64,000 nucleotides of DNA, taken from positions 558,001 to 622,000 of the forward strand of contig NZ_JQMJ01000001.1 in the NCBI RefSeq assembly GCF_000744655.1, in the 5' to 3' direction. Under the pieces are notes generated by a model. It was given only the letters and a program-made list of their open reading frames with translations. It was not told the origin of the DNA and did not search any database. Made by a program: the position numbers and the translations under genes. Below, piece after piece: positions 1 to 8,859 of the stretch. Within the stretch, counting starts at the first letter, position 1, and the number at the start of each line of letters is the position of its first letter. The DNA is from Streptacidiphilus rugosus AM-16. Lineage in GTDB: Bacteria; Actinomycetota; Actinomycetes; Streptomycetales; Streptomycetaceae.

Positions 1-20
1 CAGCCGGGGGAGGAGTCACA
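1..20. repeat. Half of an IS605-type palindrome at the window edge
   Basis: The first bases read CAGCCGGGGGAGGAGTCA. This is the exact reverse complement of TGACTCCTCCCCCGGCTG at about 12374-12391 and closely matches one arm of the complete palindrome at 5522-5559. The other arm would lie to the left of the window. It is interpreted as one arm of an IS200/IS605-type terminal hairpin; that assignment is inference. Confidence 0.45.
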
Positions 21-136
21 GGGGCATCAACACCCTGCCCCGGGGACAGCCCGGGTACCGGTCTCGAGCAACCGCACGAGACGGGGAAGTCGCTCTCCCG
101 TGCGCGTCCGGCGCTTGGGGAACCGCAACGACCAGG

Positions 137-153
137 GGGCCAGCCGCTGGCCC
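137..153. terminator. Possible small hairpin downstream of the GH16 gene
   Basis: GGGCCAGCCGCTGGCCC forms a short GC-rich inverted repeat about 65 bases beyond the stop codon of the minus-strand glycoside hydrolase gene. There is no T-tract. It could act as a weak factor-independent terminator, but it may be chance in DNA this rich in GC. Confidence 0.25.
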
Positions 154-216
154 GGCCGGTGCGTGTCTGATCCGTCCCGTGTACTTGCCGCGTCAGCCTA
201 GCCGACTTGCTCGGCA

Positions 217-1527
217 TCAGGACGGCTGCCACACCCGGACCCAGTCGACGAGCATCGTGCCCGGAACCGGGGATGACGCGCTGGTGTTGTCCAGGATCAG
301 GTACTGCGGTGAGCCCGCGTTCTGGAACGGCTCCGAGCCCACCTGGACACCGTCGTAGTAGAAGGTCACAACCTGGGCGGTCGAGTCCCAGTAGGCGCCG
401 TAAGTGTGCCATCCGGGGCTGAGAGCAGTACACCCGCCCGGACCGCCGGCGTTGTCGTGCACGTGGTAGCACAGCTGCCCCCCGAGCCCCTCCATGGCGT
501 CGATCTCGCCGTCAGCAGGCCAGTTCTGACCGTCTGACCAGAAGGCGGGCCAGTTGTCCACGGAGGTCGTGCCGGGGGTGTAGATGCGCGCCTCCATGAC
601 AGCCGGGCCGGTGAACTCGTAGCCGCCGGAGGGACGCCCGTCATGGGGATTGGTGGAGACGAGCGCTCCGTAGTTGGAGGTGAGAGCGAGGTTGAGGTTG
701 CCACCGGACACGGTTACGTTCGTCGAGTTGTAGCGCTGGGTCTCATTGCTGTTGACGGGGCCGGACACGGTGGAGCCGAACCAGCCGGGACGCCACACAG
801 TGGTGTTGAGGCTGGAGGCGTTGAACTCGTCGTCGAAGGAGAGGGCCCAATTGCCGCTGACCCCGGTCGGCCCAGAGGGGGAACCGGTAGGGGAGCTGGA
901 GACGGGTGGGAACTGGCTGGGACTCGCGGTGGCGGAGGCCGTCTGGCTGGCCGAGGCGCTGGTCGAGGTCGGGCTCGACGGCGCGCTAGAGGTCGGCGTG
1001 GAGGTCGGCGGCGCTGAGGTCTGGCTCGGGGCGCTCGGCGACTGTGATGCGCTACTGGTGGGGCTCGGCGGCGGAGTTCCGGTCGGACTCGGGGACGGCG
1101 AAGCCGTCACACCCGGCCCGGGGACGACATCGAGTGTCTGTGCGGGCAGCTGATGCCAGGTGGAGCCAATCTGGACGGACCCGAATTCCTGGTACTGCCC
1201 TGCAGGCAGTGCCCGCTGCGATGAGGTGTAGGTGTACCCAGACGGACAGATCACAGCACTGTGCGAGCCGGGGAAGTCGTCGTTCGCGCCGGTTGCGCTG
1301 CGCACAGCCACGGTGATCCTGGAGACCGAGATGCACCGATTGGCGCGCACTCGCAAAACCGCGCTCGCAGGAACACCAGCGGTCATGACGGTCGGAGTGA
1401 GCGATTCCACCGCGACCCCAGGTGAGCGGGAGAACGAGGCTGCCTGTGACGGAAGTGCTGCCGCGAGCACGACGGGCAGGGTAGCAATGCAAACGGCGAA
1501 CAGCTTCTTCAAGTCGTACTGCCTCAC
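217..1527 (-). CDS. Secreted glycoside hydrolase family 16 protein
   Basis: Predicted extracellular beta-glucanase-like enzyme of 436 aa. A GTG start is preceded by GGAGA. Residues 1-30 form a Sec signal peptide (KK, hydrophobic core, then ...PSQAAS). An extracellular domain of unknown type with two cysteines follows to about residue 130, then a Pro/Ser/Thr linker to about residue 225, then a GH16 catalytic domain. The family active site E-[IL]-D-x-x-E is visible as GEIDAMEG near residues 341-346, after WPAFW, and the domain ends in the usual VDWVRVWQ strand. The substrate (laminarin, lichenan or another beta-glucan) cannot be told from sequence. It has no operon partners; the gene upstream is a transposase remnant. 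The fold call is firm. Confidence 0.9.
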   Translation of the reverse strand: MRQYDLKKLFAVCIATLPVVLAAALPSQAASFSRSPGVAVESLTPTVMTAGVPASAVLRVRANRCISVSRITVAVRSATGANDDFPGSHSAVICPSGYTYTSSQRALPAGQYQEFGSVQIGSTWHQLPAQTLDVVPGPGVTASPSPSPTGTPPPSPTSSASQSPSAPSQTSAPPTSTPTSSAPSSPTSTSASASQTASATASPSQFPPVSSSPTGSPSGPTGVSGNWALSFDDEFNASSLNTTVWRPGWFGSTVSGPVNSNETQRYNSTNVTVSGGNLNLALTSNYGALVSTNPHDGRPSGGYEFTGPAVMEARIYTPGTTSVDNWPAFWSDGQNWPADGEIDAMEGLGGQLCYHVHDNAGGPGGCTALSPGWHTYGAYWDSTAQVVTFYYDGVQVGSEPFQNAGSPQYLILDNTSASSPVPGTMLVDWVRVWQPS

Positions 1528-1728
1528 TCTCCGGTTGGCGAAGGGTCGGGCTGACCCACGCCAGGGCCAGCGAGGCTAGCCGGGAGGACATGAAGCATCC
1601 GAGCCCTTCGAGCAGCGGATCGGGCAAGCAAGGGCACCCCCACGCAAGATCGACGTACCCGCCCTCCGCGACATGAGGCACCCGCCGGACAGTGACGTCC
1701 CTTGAGGTGGTGTAAAGGCCGTGGGCGG
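1528..1728. other. Upstream region of the GH16 gene, no gene seen
   Basis: About 200 bases between the GH16 start and the transposase remnant. It should hold the GH16 promoter, but no clear -35/-10 pair was found. The segment GACGTCCCTTGAGGTGGTGT near 1694 resembles IS-end-like sequence near 20936-20960 and 23278-23305 and may be an IS scar. Confidence 0.3.
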
Positions 1729-2265
1729 ACGGCCCTCGGCCTGGATCTGGACGATCCCGGGTTCGACCACACCGTGTTGTGCGAGTTCCGGGCCCGGCTG
1801 ACCGAAGGGGACGCGGCCGGCCGGCTGCTGCAGGTGATGCTGAACCGGCTGGTCGAGGCCGGGCTACTCAAGTCCGGCGGCCGCCAGCGCACCGACGCCA
1901 CCCACGTGCTCGCCGCCGTCCGCTAGCTCAGCCCCCTGGAGCAGGCTGGCGAGAGCCTGCGAGCCGCACTGGAGCAGCTCGCGGTGCACGCACCTGACTG
2001 GCTGCTGGGGCTGGTGGAGCCGGAGTGGGACAAGCGCTGTGGGCGCCGGACCTTCGGCCGGGATGGGCAGAAGCTGTTGGCCGCGCTGTGGGCCCCCGAC
2101 GCCCCGCCCCGGCTGCGTGTGTTGCCGCAGGTGGAGATCCTGCGCTGGGTGTGGGTGCACCAGTATTACTGGGACGTGCGCGGGAAGCTGCGCTGGCGCG
2201 ACGGCCACGCCCTGCCGCCCGCGAGCTTGCGCTTCGACTCGCCGTACGACACGGACGCGCACTTC
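1729..2265 (+). pseudogene. IS1182-family transposase remnant
   Basis: The translation from ALGLDLDDPGFDHTV to FDSPYDTDAH aligns almost residue for residue with the middle of the intact IS1182 transposase at 60189-61844. The copy lacks the N-terminal and C-terminal parts, carries an in-frame TAG at 1924-1926 after HVLAAVR, and has lost roughly 20 residues after DKRCGR. It stops abruptly at the join with the Tn3 transposase remnant on the opposite strand. It is non-functional. Confidence 0.85.
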
Positions 2266-4038
2266 GGCCTCGCTCTCGCCGTGCTCGCGGGTGGACACGA
2301 TGGCGCGGATACCCTTGTTCGTGCCGGGCGCGAACAGGGCCAACAGGAGCCGGCGTTGGAGAGTGGCCCGGTCGATGCGCTCGTAGGCGGCAACCGAGGA
2401 GAGCTCGTCGGTGAACCGGGTGAGGAAGTCGGCGTTCTTCAGCCCGTCCAGCAGGTCGAGGACGCCCCAGCGGCGGATCACCTCGTCCTTGAGCGCCTGC
2501 AGGCCGGTCGGCTCCAGTAGCTGCACCAGCTTCGGCACGGTGATCCACGGGTCACCGTGCCGTGTGGTGACCTTCTCTTCGCCTGCCGAGCCGTCCGCCA
2601 GGGCCATCGACAGGCGGTCCAGGCCGGCGGTTATCCGCTTCTTCAAGTCCGTGATGAACTCCTGCGGGTCCATCGGCCGGCGGATCGCCGCGTAGTGCAC
2701 TGTGCGGGCGGCCTCGAAGTCGCCGGGCAGGTCGTCCTCCGGGTTGCGCCAGCGCGCCGCGCCCTCGATGGAGATCTCGCGGCGCCGGATCGCGTCCCGC
2801 AGCGCCACCAGCACGCACAGCTCGTACGGGATCCGCTCGATCCTCCCCCTCTCGTCCATCACCGCCTCGCGCCAGTCCTTGCGGACCACGCCGTCCATCG
2901 GTACCGCGTCGCTGGCGTCGTAGAAGCGGGTCTTGCCGTCCACCGTCGCGTACTTCTCCAGCAGCGCCAGGGCGTCCATCATCGGACGGTAGGCAGTGTT
3001 GTTGCTACGGAAGCCCAGTGTCTTCAGCAGCGGCGGCAGCATCTGCCGGTAGTAGCTGCTGTATGAGCTCCGCAGGGTGGTGCGGACCTTGGCCTTGAAG
3101 ACCTTCTCGTTCGCCTTCGCCTCGGCCACCAGATCCCACAGCGTCTTCTCGCCGACCACCGGGTACAGGGCACGTCGCACGGTCTCGTCCGGCTTGCCGA
3201 TTGCCGTGTCCAGCGCATCGGTGATCTCCGCCTGCCGTACGGAGCACAGCGCGGCCAGCAGGGTGGCCCGCGCGTCCTCGGCGGTGTCGCGGAAGTCCGA
3301 GGGGTACATCTTGATCGCCCGGGCCCGCCACGCGGCAAGCCACTTCTCCGAGCTGTCCGCGAACAGCCCCTCGGGCAGGGCGAACATGCGTGCCGAGTTC
3401 AACTTGGTGATCTCCGCCAGCAGCGACTCCAGCCCCACCGACCCCGGATCCTGCTTCAGGTCCGCCAGCAGCGCGGTCCCCGCCTCATTGCCCGCGGCCA
3501 CCAGCGCCAGCAGTCCGGACGCGCACACCTCGCCCAGCCGCTCGACGGTCCGCGCGCAGAATGCCTTCTCCGCCCGGGCCCGGGCCGAGGTGATGATCCG
3601 GTCGATCCGGCCCGGCGGCTCGATCCGGTCCACCCGGCACTGCACCAGCACGGCCGCCCGCAACTGGTCCTCCACCAGCTCGACCGGGCAGACCTCCTGC
3701 GCCAGCCATCCAGTCAGCCGTTCCTCGTCTGCCCGCGTCGACGGGCGGAAGCCCTACGCCTCGCGGATCTGTGCACGGTGGTACTCGGCCGTCCGGCCGG
3801 TGAGCGAGTACCCCGCGAAGTCCCCGGCCAGCACCTTCACCAGTACGGCGACGTACTCCACCGCCTCCTGCGGGATCTCCTCAATCGACTCCGGGAACCG
3901 GCCCTCCAGCTCGAAGAACTTCAGCACCAGGGAGAATCCCAACCGCGTCGGCCCGGTCTTGTTCGCCACCAGGTCCCAGTCGCCGTCAACCAGCGTCCAG
4001 CACGCCACCACGTCTTCCGGCGACCACTCCTGCCGCAC
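2266..4038 (-). pseudogene. Tn3-family transposase, amber-interrupted and C-terminally truncated
   Basis: About 590 residues of a Tn3-family TnpA remain, where the family usually has about 1000. The N-terminal part (MRQEWSPEDVVACWTL..., DUF4158-like) ends at an in-frame TAG at 3754-3756. The same frame then continues with DEERLTGWLAQEV and the central domain as far as NKGIRAIVSTREHGESEAEV. The C-terminal DDE half is missing because the gene is cut at about 2265 by the IS1182 remnant. The frame reads on by chance into antisense IS1182 sequence, giving a 603-aa chimeric frame with no biological meaning. No res site, resolvase or terminal repeat was found nearby. Confidence 0.85.
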
Positions 4039-4216
4039 GTCCCAGCCCTCTCGCCCCAGTCCACGAAATCACCCGACCGGCTCAACGAAGCTTCTGGCTC
4101 CAGGGCAATGGCCGACATCACGAACGGTGGACACAGGCATGGGCTACTTTGCGGGGCGCGCGGCCGGTCTTTAAAGCCCCTGCCCAGCGTAAAGCATCTG
4201 CTGTACGCTCGTCGGT

Positions 4217-4453
4217 ATGGCAAAGAGTGTGACCATCCGCGTACCCGAAGGGGTGCATGCCCTCCTGCAGGCGCGCGCCGAAGCCGACGGCACGACCGTC
4301 ACCGCCCTGCTGACCGACGCCGCCCTGCGCGACCCGCGCCTGTCCGACCCGTCCTCCCTGATCCGCGCCGCTCAGTGGGCCCGGGACCACGCCGACGAGT
4401 TCGCCGAGTTCTTCCCTGACGAGGAGCCGGCGTCGGCCGCGAACGCCGCCTGA
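4217..4453 (+). CDS. Antitoxin-like small protein upstream of a Doc-like toxin
   Basis: 78 aa, beginning MAKSVTIRVPEGVHALLQAR, with the look of a short ribbon-helix-helix (Arc/CopG) DNA-binding segment followed by an acidic C-terminal tail (DHADEFAEFFPDEE) of the kind that wraps a toxin. The stop overlaps the next start (TGATG), so the two are translationally coupled. Antitoxins of this layout normally repress their own promoter; the sequence GTAAAGCATCTGCTGTAC just upstream is a candidate control region. Function is inferred from family resemblance and gene order. Confidence 0.7.
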   Translation: MAKSVTIRVPEGVHALLQARAEADGTTVTALLTDAALRDPRLSDPSSLIRAAQWARDHADEFAEFFPDEEPASAANAA

Positions 4454-4824
4454 TGGAGCTCCTCATCGACCTGGCGTGGCTCCTGGAGCGCCAGGCCCTG
4501 GTGATGCCGCAGCACCTGGACGTGTCCGACTACTCGGTGCTAGCCGCCGCGGTGCAACGGCACCGTGTCAACACGCCGCGCATCGGCTACGAGCCGGACA
4601 ACGCCTGGCGAGCCGCCGCCCTCCTGGTAACCATCGCGCGCGAAGAACCCCTGCCCGCCCGCAACAGCTTCTACGCCGCCCTCATCGCCATCGGATACAT
4701 GGCCGATGCGGGCGAGGGGATCGACCCGCCTTACGGCGCGCTGCCCGACCTGGTAACGAAAATCCGCACCTACAAGGCCGACGTGTACAGCGCGGCGGAG
4801 CAACTGCGCTCCTGGCGAGTTTGA
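4453..4824 (+). CDS. Fic/Doc-like toxin with degenerate active site
   Basis: 123 aa, start overlapping the antitoxin stop by one base. It resembles the streptomycete proteins annotated as the toxin component of Fic-family toxin-antitoxin pairs: MELLIDLAWLLERQ, then DYSVLAAAVQRHR, then RNSFYAALIAIGYM. In true Doc/Fic proteins the last segment carries H-x-F-x-(D/E)-x-N-(G/K)-(R/K). Here the His is Asn and the Asn-Lys-Arg part is absent, so kinase or AMP-transferase activity is doubtful. Either the branch uses other chemistry or the protein no longer acts as a toxin. No operon partner beyond the antitoxin. Confidence 0.65.
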   Translation: MELLIDLAWLLERQALVMPQHLDVSDYSVLAAAVQRHRVNTPRIGYEPDNAWRAAALLVTIAREEPLPARNSFYAALIAIGYMADAGEGIDPPYGALPDLVTKIRTYKADVYSAAEQLRSWRV

Positions 4825-5521
4825 GTGGTCAGCGTCCGGGCGCGAGGACGGCGCCCAGCAGGACGCTGCTGATTGAGGAATTGACCTCGGATCACCGCAC
4901 GCTGCGGCAGGGGATGAGCGACGGTGCGCTCACTTCGGAGCGCTCCTGCGCCGGGCACTTCCTGCGGATTCGATAGCAGGCCAATGAGTCGGCGGGCCGA
5001 GTGGATTGGATGATCTCCAGCCAGGCCCGTCCGGCCGGCACTACCGCCGGGTTGGCCCGGTGGCCGCTCCGCTTCCCGTTGACCCACCCTGGGTGCTCAC
5101 CGCCGAGAACAACCGGGCCCCCGACTACCGCGAGGCGCTGGCCTGCTGGTCTGAGCAGGGCAGAGCTCCTGAGCCTGGCCTCGTCACGCCTCACTGGGGG
5201 GATTGACGTTGAAACGAGTACAAGAGAAGTCGGCTGCGGTGACGCCCACCACGCCTATCGAGTACGATTCCGCGATCGCGGCTGTGTACCAGGCGCTGCT
5301 TCCTCCGAGCGGAGGGAAAGCGGTGCAGACACCGCGCTTCCTACGGTGCTCCCGGCCGGCAGACTCGGCAACTCGGCGCGGACCAGAACACAGCGCTGCT
5401 GTTGTCCGCCGAGCCTGGGAGCCGCGGGCCGGACGCGTCCTCCGTCGAGTTGCGGTCGTCGGGAAGGTGAGACAGACGATGTTGGCACGGACGAAGACGC
5501 GATGCAGCATGGGCGGGATCC
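4825..5521. other. Region without a recognisable intact gene
   Basis: The best small frame is 5006-5206 on the plus strand (66 aa, containing VAAPLPVDPPWVLTAENN), followed by a frame starting TTG at 5203 that runs on to 5541 and into the palindrome. Neither resembles a family I know. They could be a decayed gene pair or chance frames. Confidence 0.3.
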
Positions 5522-5559
5522 GTGACTCCTCCCCCGGATAAATCCGGGGGAGGAGTCAC
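5522..5559. repeat. Perfect 18-bp palindrome, solitary IS605-type hairpin
   Basis: GTGACTCCTCCCCCGGAT at 5522-5539 is followed by two A residues and the exact reverse complement at 5542-5559. The same core (GACTCCTCCCCCGG) recurs at 12374 and inverted at position 1. Such hairpins form the ends of IS200/IS605 elements. No tnpA or tnpB lies beside this one, so it is a solo end or a small palindrome-associated element. Confidence 0.7.
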
Positions 5560-6126
5560 CACGACTGTCCTGCGAAGAAGGACTTGGAAGGGGATCCTGC
5601 TTGGGCAAGTTCGGGCATATTTCGGACTGACGGGTCGGTCCGCGCTGCGTTAGGACGCTCCTGATCGGTGCCCGGCCGGTTGTGTCGTCACAGCGGAGCG
5701 AGCTCACACCGCGACCCAAGAGTGCCCGTTATGCAGCACCGGAGGGCAGGCATCGGGCGGGACACGGAGGGAAGCTCTCGGCCTCGGCGCGTCGCAGCCC
5801 GTTGATCGGGCGGTCGCGGACCGGTGTAGGCCCGTTCGCTTGACGAGGAGTCCGTCATGGGTGAAACCCCAATGTCGCATCGCTCACGGTCAGCCTCGGG
5901 CTTCGGAGTTGGGACCCCCTGGGGTGCGCAGGCGCGATCACCCTCCGGGCGGCTTCCATCGAAGGTCCGTTTCCTCAACCGGCGCACTGTTCGCCTTCTG
6001 GCGTCGACGGCAGGGCGTCGGCCCCGGCCGACTGCCGAAGGAATGCGACGGCTCCCCCGACAGCAACAGCCTCGCGGCTCCCATAGCGGCGGGACATCAC
6101 CAGTCGAGTCGAACGGCACCCGTAGC
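5560..6126. other. Region without a recognisable gene
   Basis: Several overlapping frames exist on both strands (for example 5857-6243 plus), but only the last about 34 codons of that frame belong to a recognised protein, the BrkB N terminus. CAGCCTCGGGCTTCGGAGTT and similar phrases did not match anything I recognise. No reverse transcriptase or RNA gene is visible. Confidence 0.3.
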
Positions 6127-6227
6127 ATGCAGAAACGGGCGGCTTGGTTCCGAACCCTGTGGGCCCTGGGCAAGGACACCGTCAACAGCTGCCTCGGATT
6201 CCGGGTGATCGGACTCGCTGCCGAGGC
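6127..6227 (+). pseudogene. YihY/BrkB-family gene, 5' part split off by IS21
   Basis: Encodes the first 34 residues (MQKRAAWFRTLW... ending GFRVIGLAAEA) of an inner-membrane protein of the YihY/virulence factor BrkB family. The gene continues in the correct reading phase at 8860 on the far side of the IS21 element. The ATG at 6127 is the most likely start because the family N terminus is short; upstream in-frame codons look non-coding. Confidence 0.75.
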
Positions 6228-6331
6228 TGTCAACGGCCATTGAGATGCCCAGGTGGGCGGTCTTCGGGTGTCCAGGCTGGTGGCCATCAGAAATCCATGC
6301 CTGTGGCCAGTGGTGTTCCTGGGGGTGGGGG

Positions 6332-7105
6332 TCAGTTCAAGGGGACCACTCCCTTGCCGGCGAGGGCCTCGGCGAGGCGATGCGAGTCGCCGGATGTCTG
6401 GACCAGGTGAGCGTGGTGCATGAGCCGATCGGTGCTGGCCCCGGCGAGGGTCTTGGGCATGATCGTGTCGAAGCCGGACGGGTGGATGTTGCTGGTCACC
6501 GCGATCGAGCGGCGCTCGTAGGCGGCGTCGATGATCCGGTAGAACGCCTCGGCGGCATCCTCGCCGACCGGCAATAGGCCAATATCATCAACGACGATGA
6601 GGTCGGCCCGGCAGATCCGCGCGACGGTCCGAGCGGTCGACCCGTCGACCTTCGACTTGCCGATCGCGGCGGCCAAGGTCTCCAGGGTGAACCACGACAC
6701 CCGCAGGTCCTTCTCGATCGCGGCCTGCGCCAGACCCTCCGTGAAGTGCGACTTCCCGGTCCCCGACGGGCCGGCGATCACCAGATTCTCCGCCCGGCCG
6801 ATCCACTCCAGGGTGACCAGCGAGTTCTGGGTCGGCTCGGGGATCGTGGAGTCCTCGGCCCGCCAGGACGCCAGGGTCTTGCCGGTCGGGAAGTTCGCCG
6901 CGTGCCGGCGAAGGCGGCGGGTGGCCGCGTCGCGGCCGGTGACCTCCTCGGAGATCAGCAGCCGCAGCACCTCGGCGGGATCCCAGCGTTGCGCCCGGGC
7001 GGTGGCCAGCACGTCGGGTGCCGCCTTGCGCATGTAGGGCAGGCGCATCCGGCGCATCAGCTTGTCGAGTTCCTCGGGGATCGCCGGCGGGTGGGGAAAG
7101 CTCAT
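6332..7105 (-). CDS. istB: IS21 helper ATPase IstB
   Basis: 257 aa AAA+ protein that assembles on target DNA and stimulates the IstA transposase. The Walker A motif GPSGTGKSH lies near residue 112 and a Walker B-like stretch LIVVDDIG near residue 170. The N terminus (LDKLMRRMRLPYMRKAAPD) has the usual IstB helical cap. It follows istA by 66 bp in the same orientation and is intact in length for the family. Confidence 0.93.
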   Translation of the reverse strand: MSFPHPPAIPEELDKLMRRMRLPYMRKAAPDVLATARAQRWDPAEVLRLLISEEVTGRDAATRRLRRHAANFPTGKTLASWRAEDSTIPEPTQNSLVTLEWIGRAENLVIAGPSGTGKSHFTEGLAQAAIEKDLRVSWFTLETLAAAIGKSKVDGSTARTVARICRADLIVVDDIGLLPVGEDAAEAFYRIIDAAYERRSIAVTSNIHPSGFDTIMPKTLAGASTDRLMHHAHLVQTSGDSHRLAEALAGKGVVPLN

Positions 7106-7171
7106 GATGAACGTGCCGTTCTCGTGTGTTGACGTGCGGTCAGGATCGGTGCCGGGACGGAGTGCGGTGGT

Positions 7172-8707
7172 TCAGCGGCCCAGGGCCTGCCAGCCGATCG
7201 TGCCGTTCTGGACGGAGTGGGCCTCATCGGCGCGGACGACCTGCGCGGCGGGCTTGTTGGCGGCGATGTGCTCCAGGATGGAGACCAGGTCGTCCTCGGC
7301 GAAGCGCCCGGCCGCGGCCGCGAGGCCGAGGGCCTGGTCGACCCGGTCGTTGCCCAGGACGGTGGCGAGTTCGACGGCGTGGGCCATCTTCGCGCGGATC
7401 CGGGCCGCTCCGGCGGGGCCGGCTTCCTTGAGCCAGCGGCCGGCGCCGGGGCCGATGCCCACGAACGCGATCTCCGCCTCGGAGCGGGGCTGGAGCCTGG
7501 GCTGGTGGACGCCGCGGCCGTCGGAGTGGTCGGGGTAGTGGGCGTCGATGATCTGCGGGACGCCGGGCGTGGACAGCTGGTGCCGCCAGATCTCGGCCAG
7601 GTCGCCGGACGGGGTGCGGGCGGTGATCGACAGCTCGTCGCCGACGACCCGGCACCAGACTCTGGCGCCGGTGTAGCCGGGCGGCGTCGAGTAGCGCACC
7701 GAGTTGAAGCTGACCGTGCGGTCCGAGCCGACCACCCGCTCCTCGCCCAGCGCGAGCGCCAGCGGCTCCAGCGGGAGGACGTGCAGCGTGGTGCGTTCGA
7801 CGTCGAGCCGGTCGGCCGGGACCTGCCCGGTCGCCCGGTGCCGGCGCGTGTTCACCTGCTCGCACCAGATCCGGCAGGCGTCCGCGAGCTCGGCGAAGGA
7901 GTCGTAGGCCGGCAGCAGGTTCGCCTCGGTGGGGACCAGGTCGGCCTTCGCGATCCGGACAGTGGCCTCCGCCCCGCCCTTGCTCTCGGGGTCGTAGGGA
8001 ACGCAACTGACGACCTGACAGCCGTAGTGCCGGCCCGCGGCGACCATCTGCGGATGCCGGACCGGGATCCCGGCGATGTGCTCGACGGTGACCGTCTTCG
8101 CGTTGTCGGTCAGCACGTAGGTCGGCGCCCCGCCGATCCTCCGCAGCGTGGTGTCCAGGCAGGCCACCAGCGTTCCCAGAGTGCAGTCCCAGACCGGGAT
8201 CACCACCCGGAACCGGGACCAGGACAGCCAGGCGCAGAACAGCCAGGTCCGCCTGCCGTTGATCTTCGGGCCCTCGCCCCAGTCGAACTGCAGCCACCTC
8301 CCGGGCTCGGGGATCCACGGCCGGTAGGTCCGGCGCTTGCCTGCCCTCCACGCGGTCTTCGCCGCGTTCACCGCCCGCCGGGTCGAGCGCGCGCTGCCCT
8401 GGAAGCCCATCTTCACGAGCTTGTCGTGGACCACGTCCGCGCGGATCGACGCCTTCGACTGCTCGACCCACTCCTCGATCTTCTCCAGGAAGCCGTCGAT
8501 CATCTTCGGCCGCGGCTCACGCTCGAACGGGTTCCGCCCGCTGGCGCGGGCCTCGACATACCGCTTGACCGTCTTCGGGTCGTGCCCCGTGAGCGCGGCC
8601 GCCGACCAGACCGTCTCGGTCAGGTCGTACGCCTCGAATATCTCCATGATCTCTCTGTCAGACTTCGTCACAGGACCTCTTCGACCGGTATCGCTGATGC
8701 TTCGCAA
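7172..8707 (-). CDS. istA: IS21 transposase IstA
   Basis: 511 aa DDE transposase. An N-terminal helix-turn-helix segment (YDLTETVWSAAALTGHDPKT) is followed by the rve integrase core: QFDWGEGPKI carries the first Asp, VLTDNAKTV the second, and the YDPESKGGAEATVRIAK segment the Glu. The C-terminal part is beta-rich. Start, length and gene order match complete IS21 elements, so the element may be active. Confidence 0.93.
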   Translation of the reverse strand: MRSISDTGRRGPVTKSDREIMEIFEAYDLTETVWSAAALTGHDPKTVKRYVEARASGRNPFEREPRPKMIDGFLEKIEEWVEQSKASIRADVVHDKLVKMGFQGSARSTRRAVNAAKTAWRAGKRRTYRPWIPEPGRWLQFDWGEGPKINGRRTWLFCAWLSWSRFRVVIPVWDCTLGTLVACLDTTLRRIGGAPTYVLTDNAKTVTVEHIAGIPVRHPQMVAAGRHYGCQVVSCVPYDPESKGGAEATVRIAKADLVPTEANLLPAYDSFAELADACRIWCEQVNTRRHRATGQVPADRLDVERTTLHVLPLEPLALALGEERVVGSDRTVSFNSVRYSTPPGYTGARVWCRVVGDELSITARTPSGDLAEIWRHQLSTPGVPQIIDAHYPDHSDGRGVHQPRLQPRSEAEIAFVGIGPGAGRWLKEAGPAGAARIRAKMAHAVELATVLGNDRVDQALGLAAAAGRFAEDDLVSILEHIAANKPAAQVVRADEAHSVQNGTIGWQALGR

Positions 8708-8859
8708 ACACCAGCAAACCGGACGAAGGGGTCTCCTTCAGATAAGGAAGCGATCAGGAACACCGCAGGCTAGAGGCCATCTACCTGGATTTCTGGTGGC
8801 CATCAACCGGGACTCGACTGGCCGCACACCTGGACTCTGCCACGGCCGCCGACAGAGGC

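Larger units (their letters stand above)
6228..8854. mobile_element. IS21-family insertion sequence, complete
   Basis: 2627-bp element with istA and istB on the minus strand. Its ends are imperfect inverted repeats: TGTCAACGGCC... on the left and, read inward from the right, TGTCGGCGGCC.... Further in, both ends carry a second related repeat (GGTGGCCATCAGAAATCC and GATGGCCACCAGAAATCC), as expected for the multiple terminal repeats of IS21. The 5-bp GAGGC at 6223-6227 is repeated at 8855-8859, which is the target duplication. It interrupts a BrkB-family gene. Confidence 0.92.

Noticed and set aside
5840-6126. Group II intron or retroelement
   Set aside because: Some phrases looked intron-like, but no reverse transcriptase or domain V-like structure was found.
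7217-8773. 518-aa plus-strand frame over istA
   Set aside because: Arg/Gly/Pro-rich shadow of the IS21 transposase gene; istA has all expected motifs.
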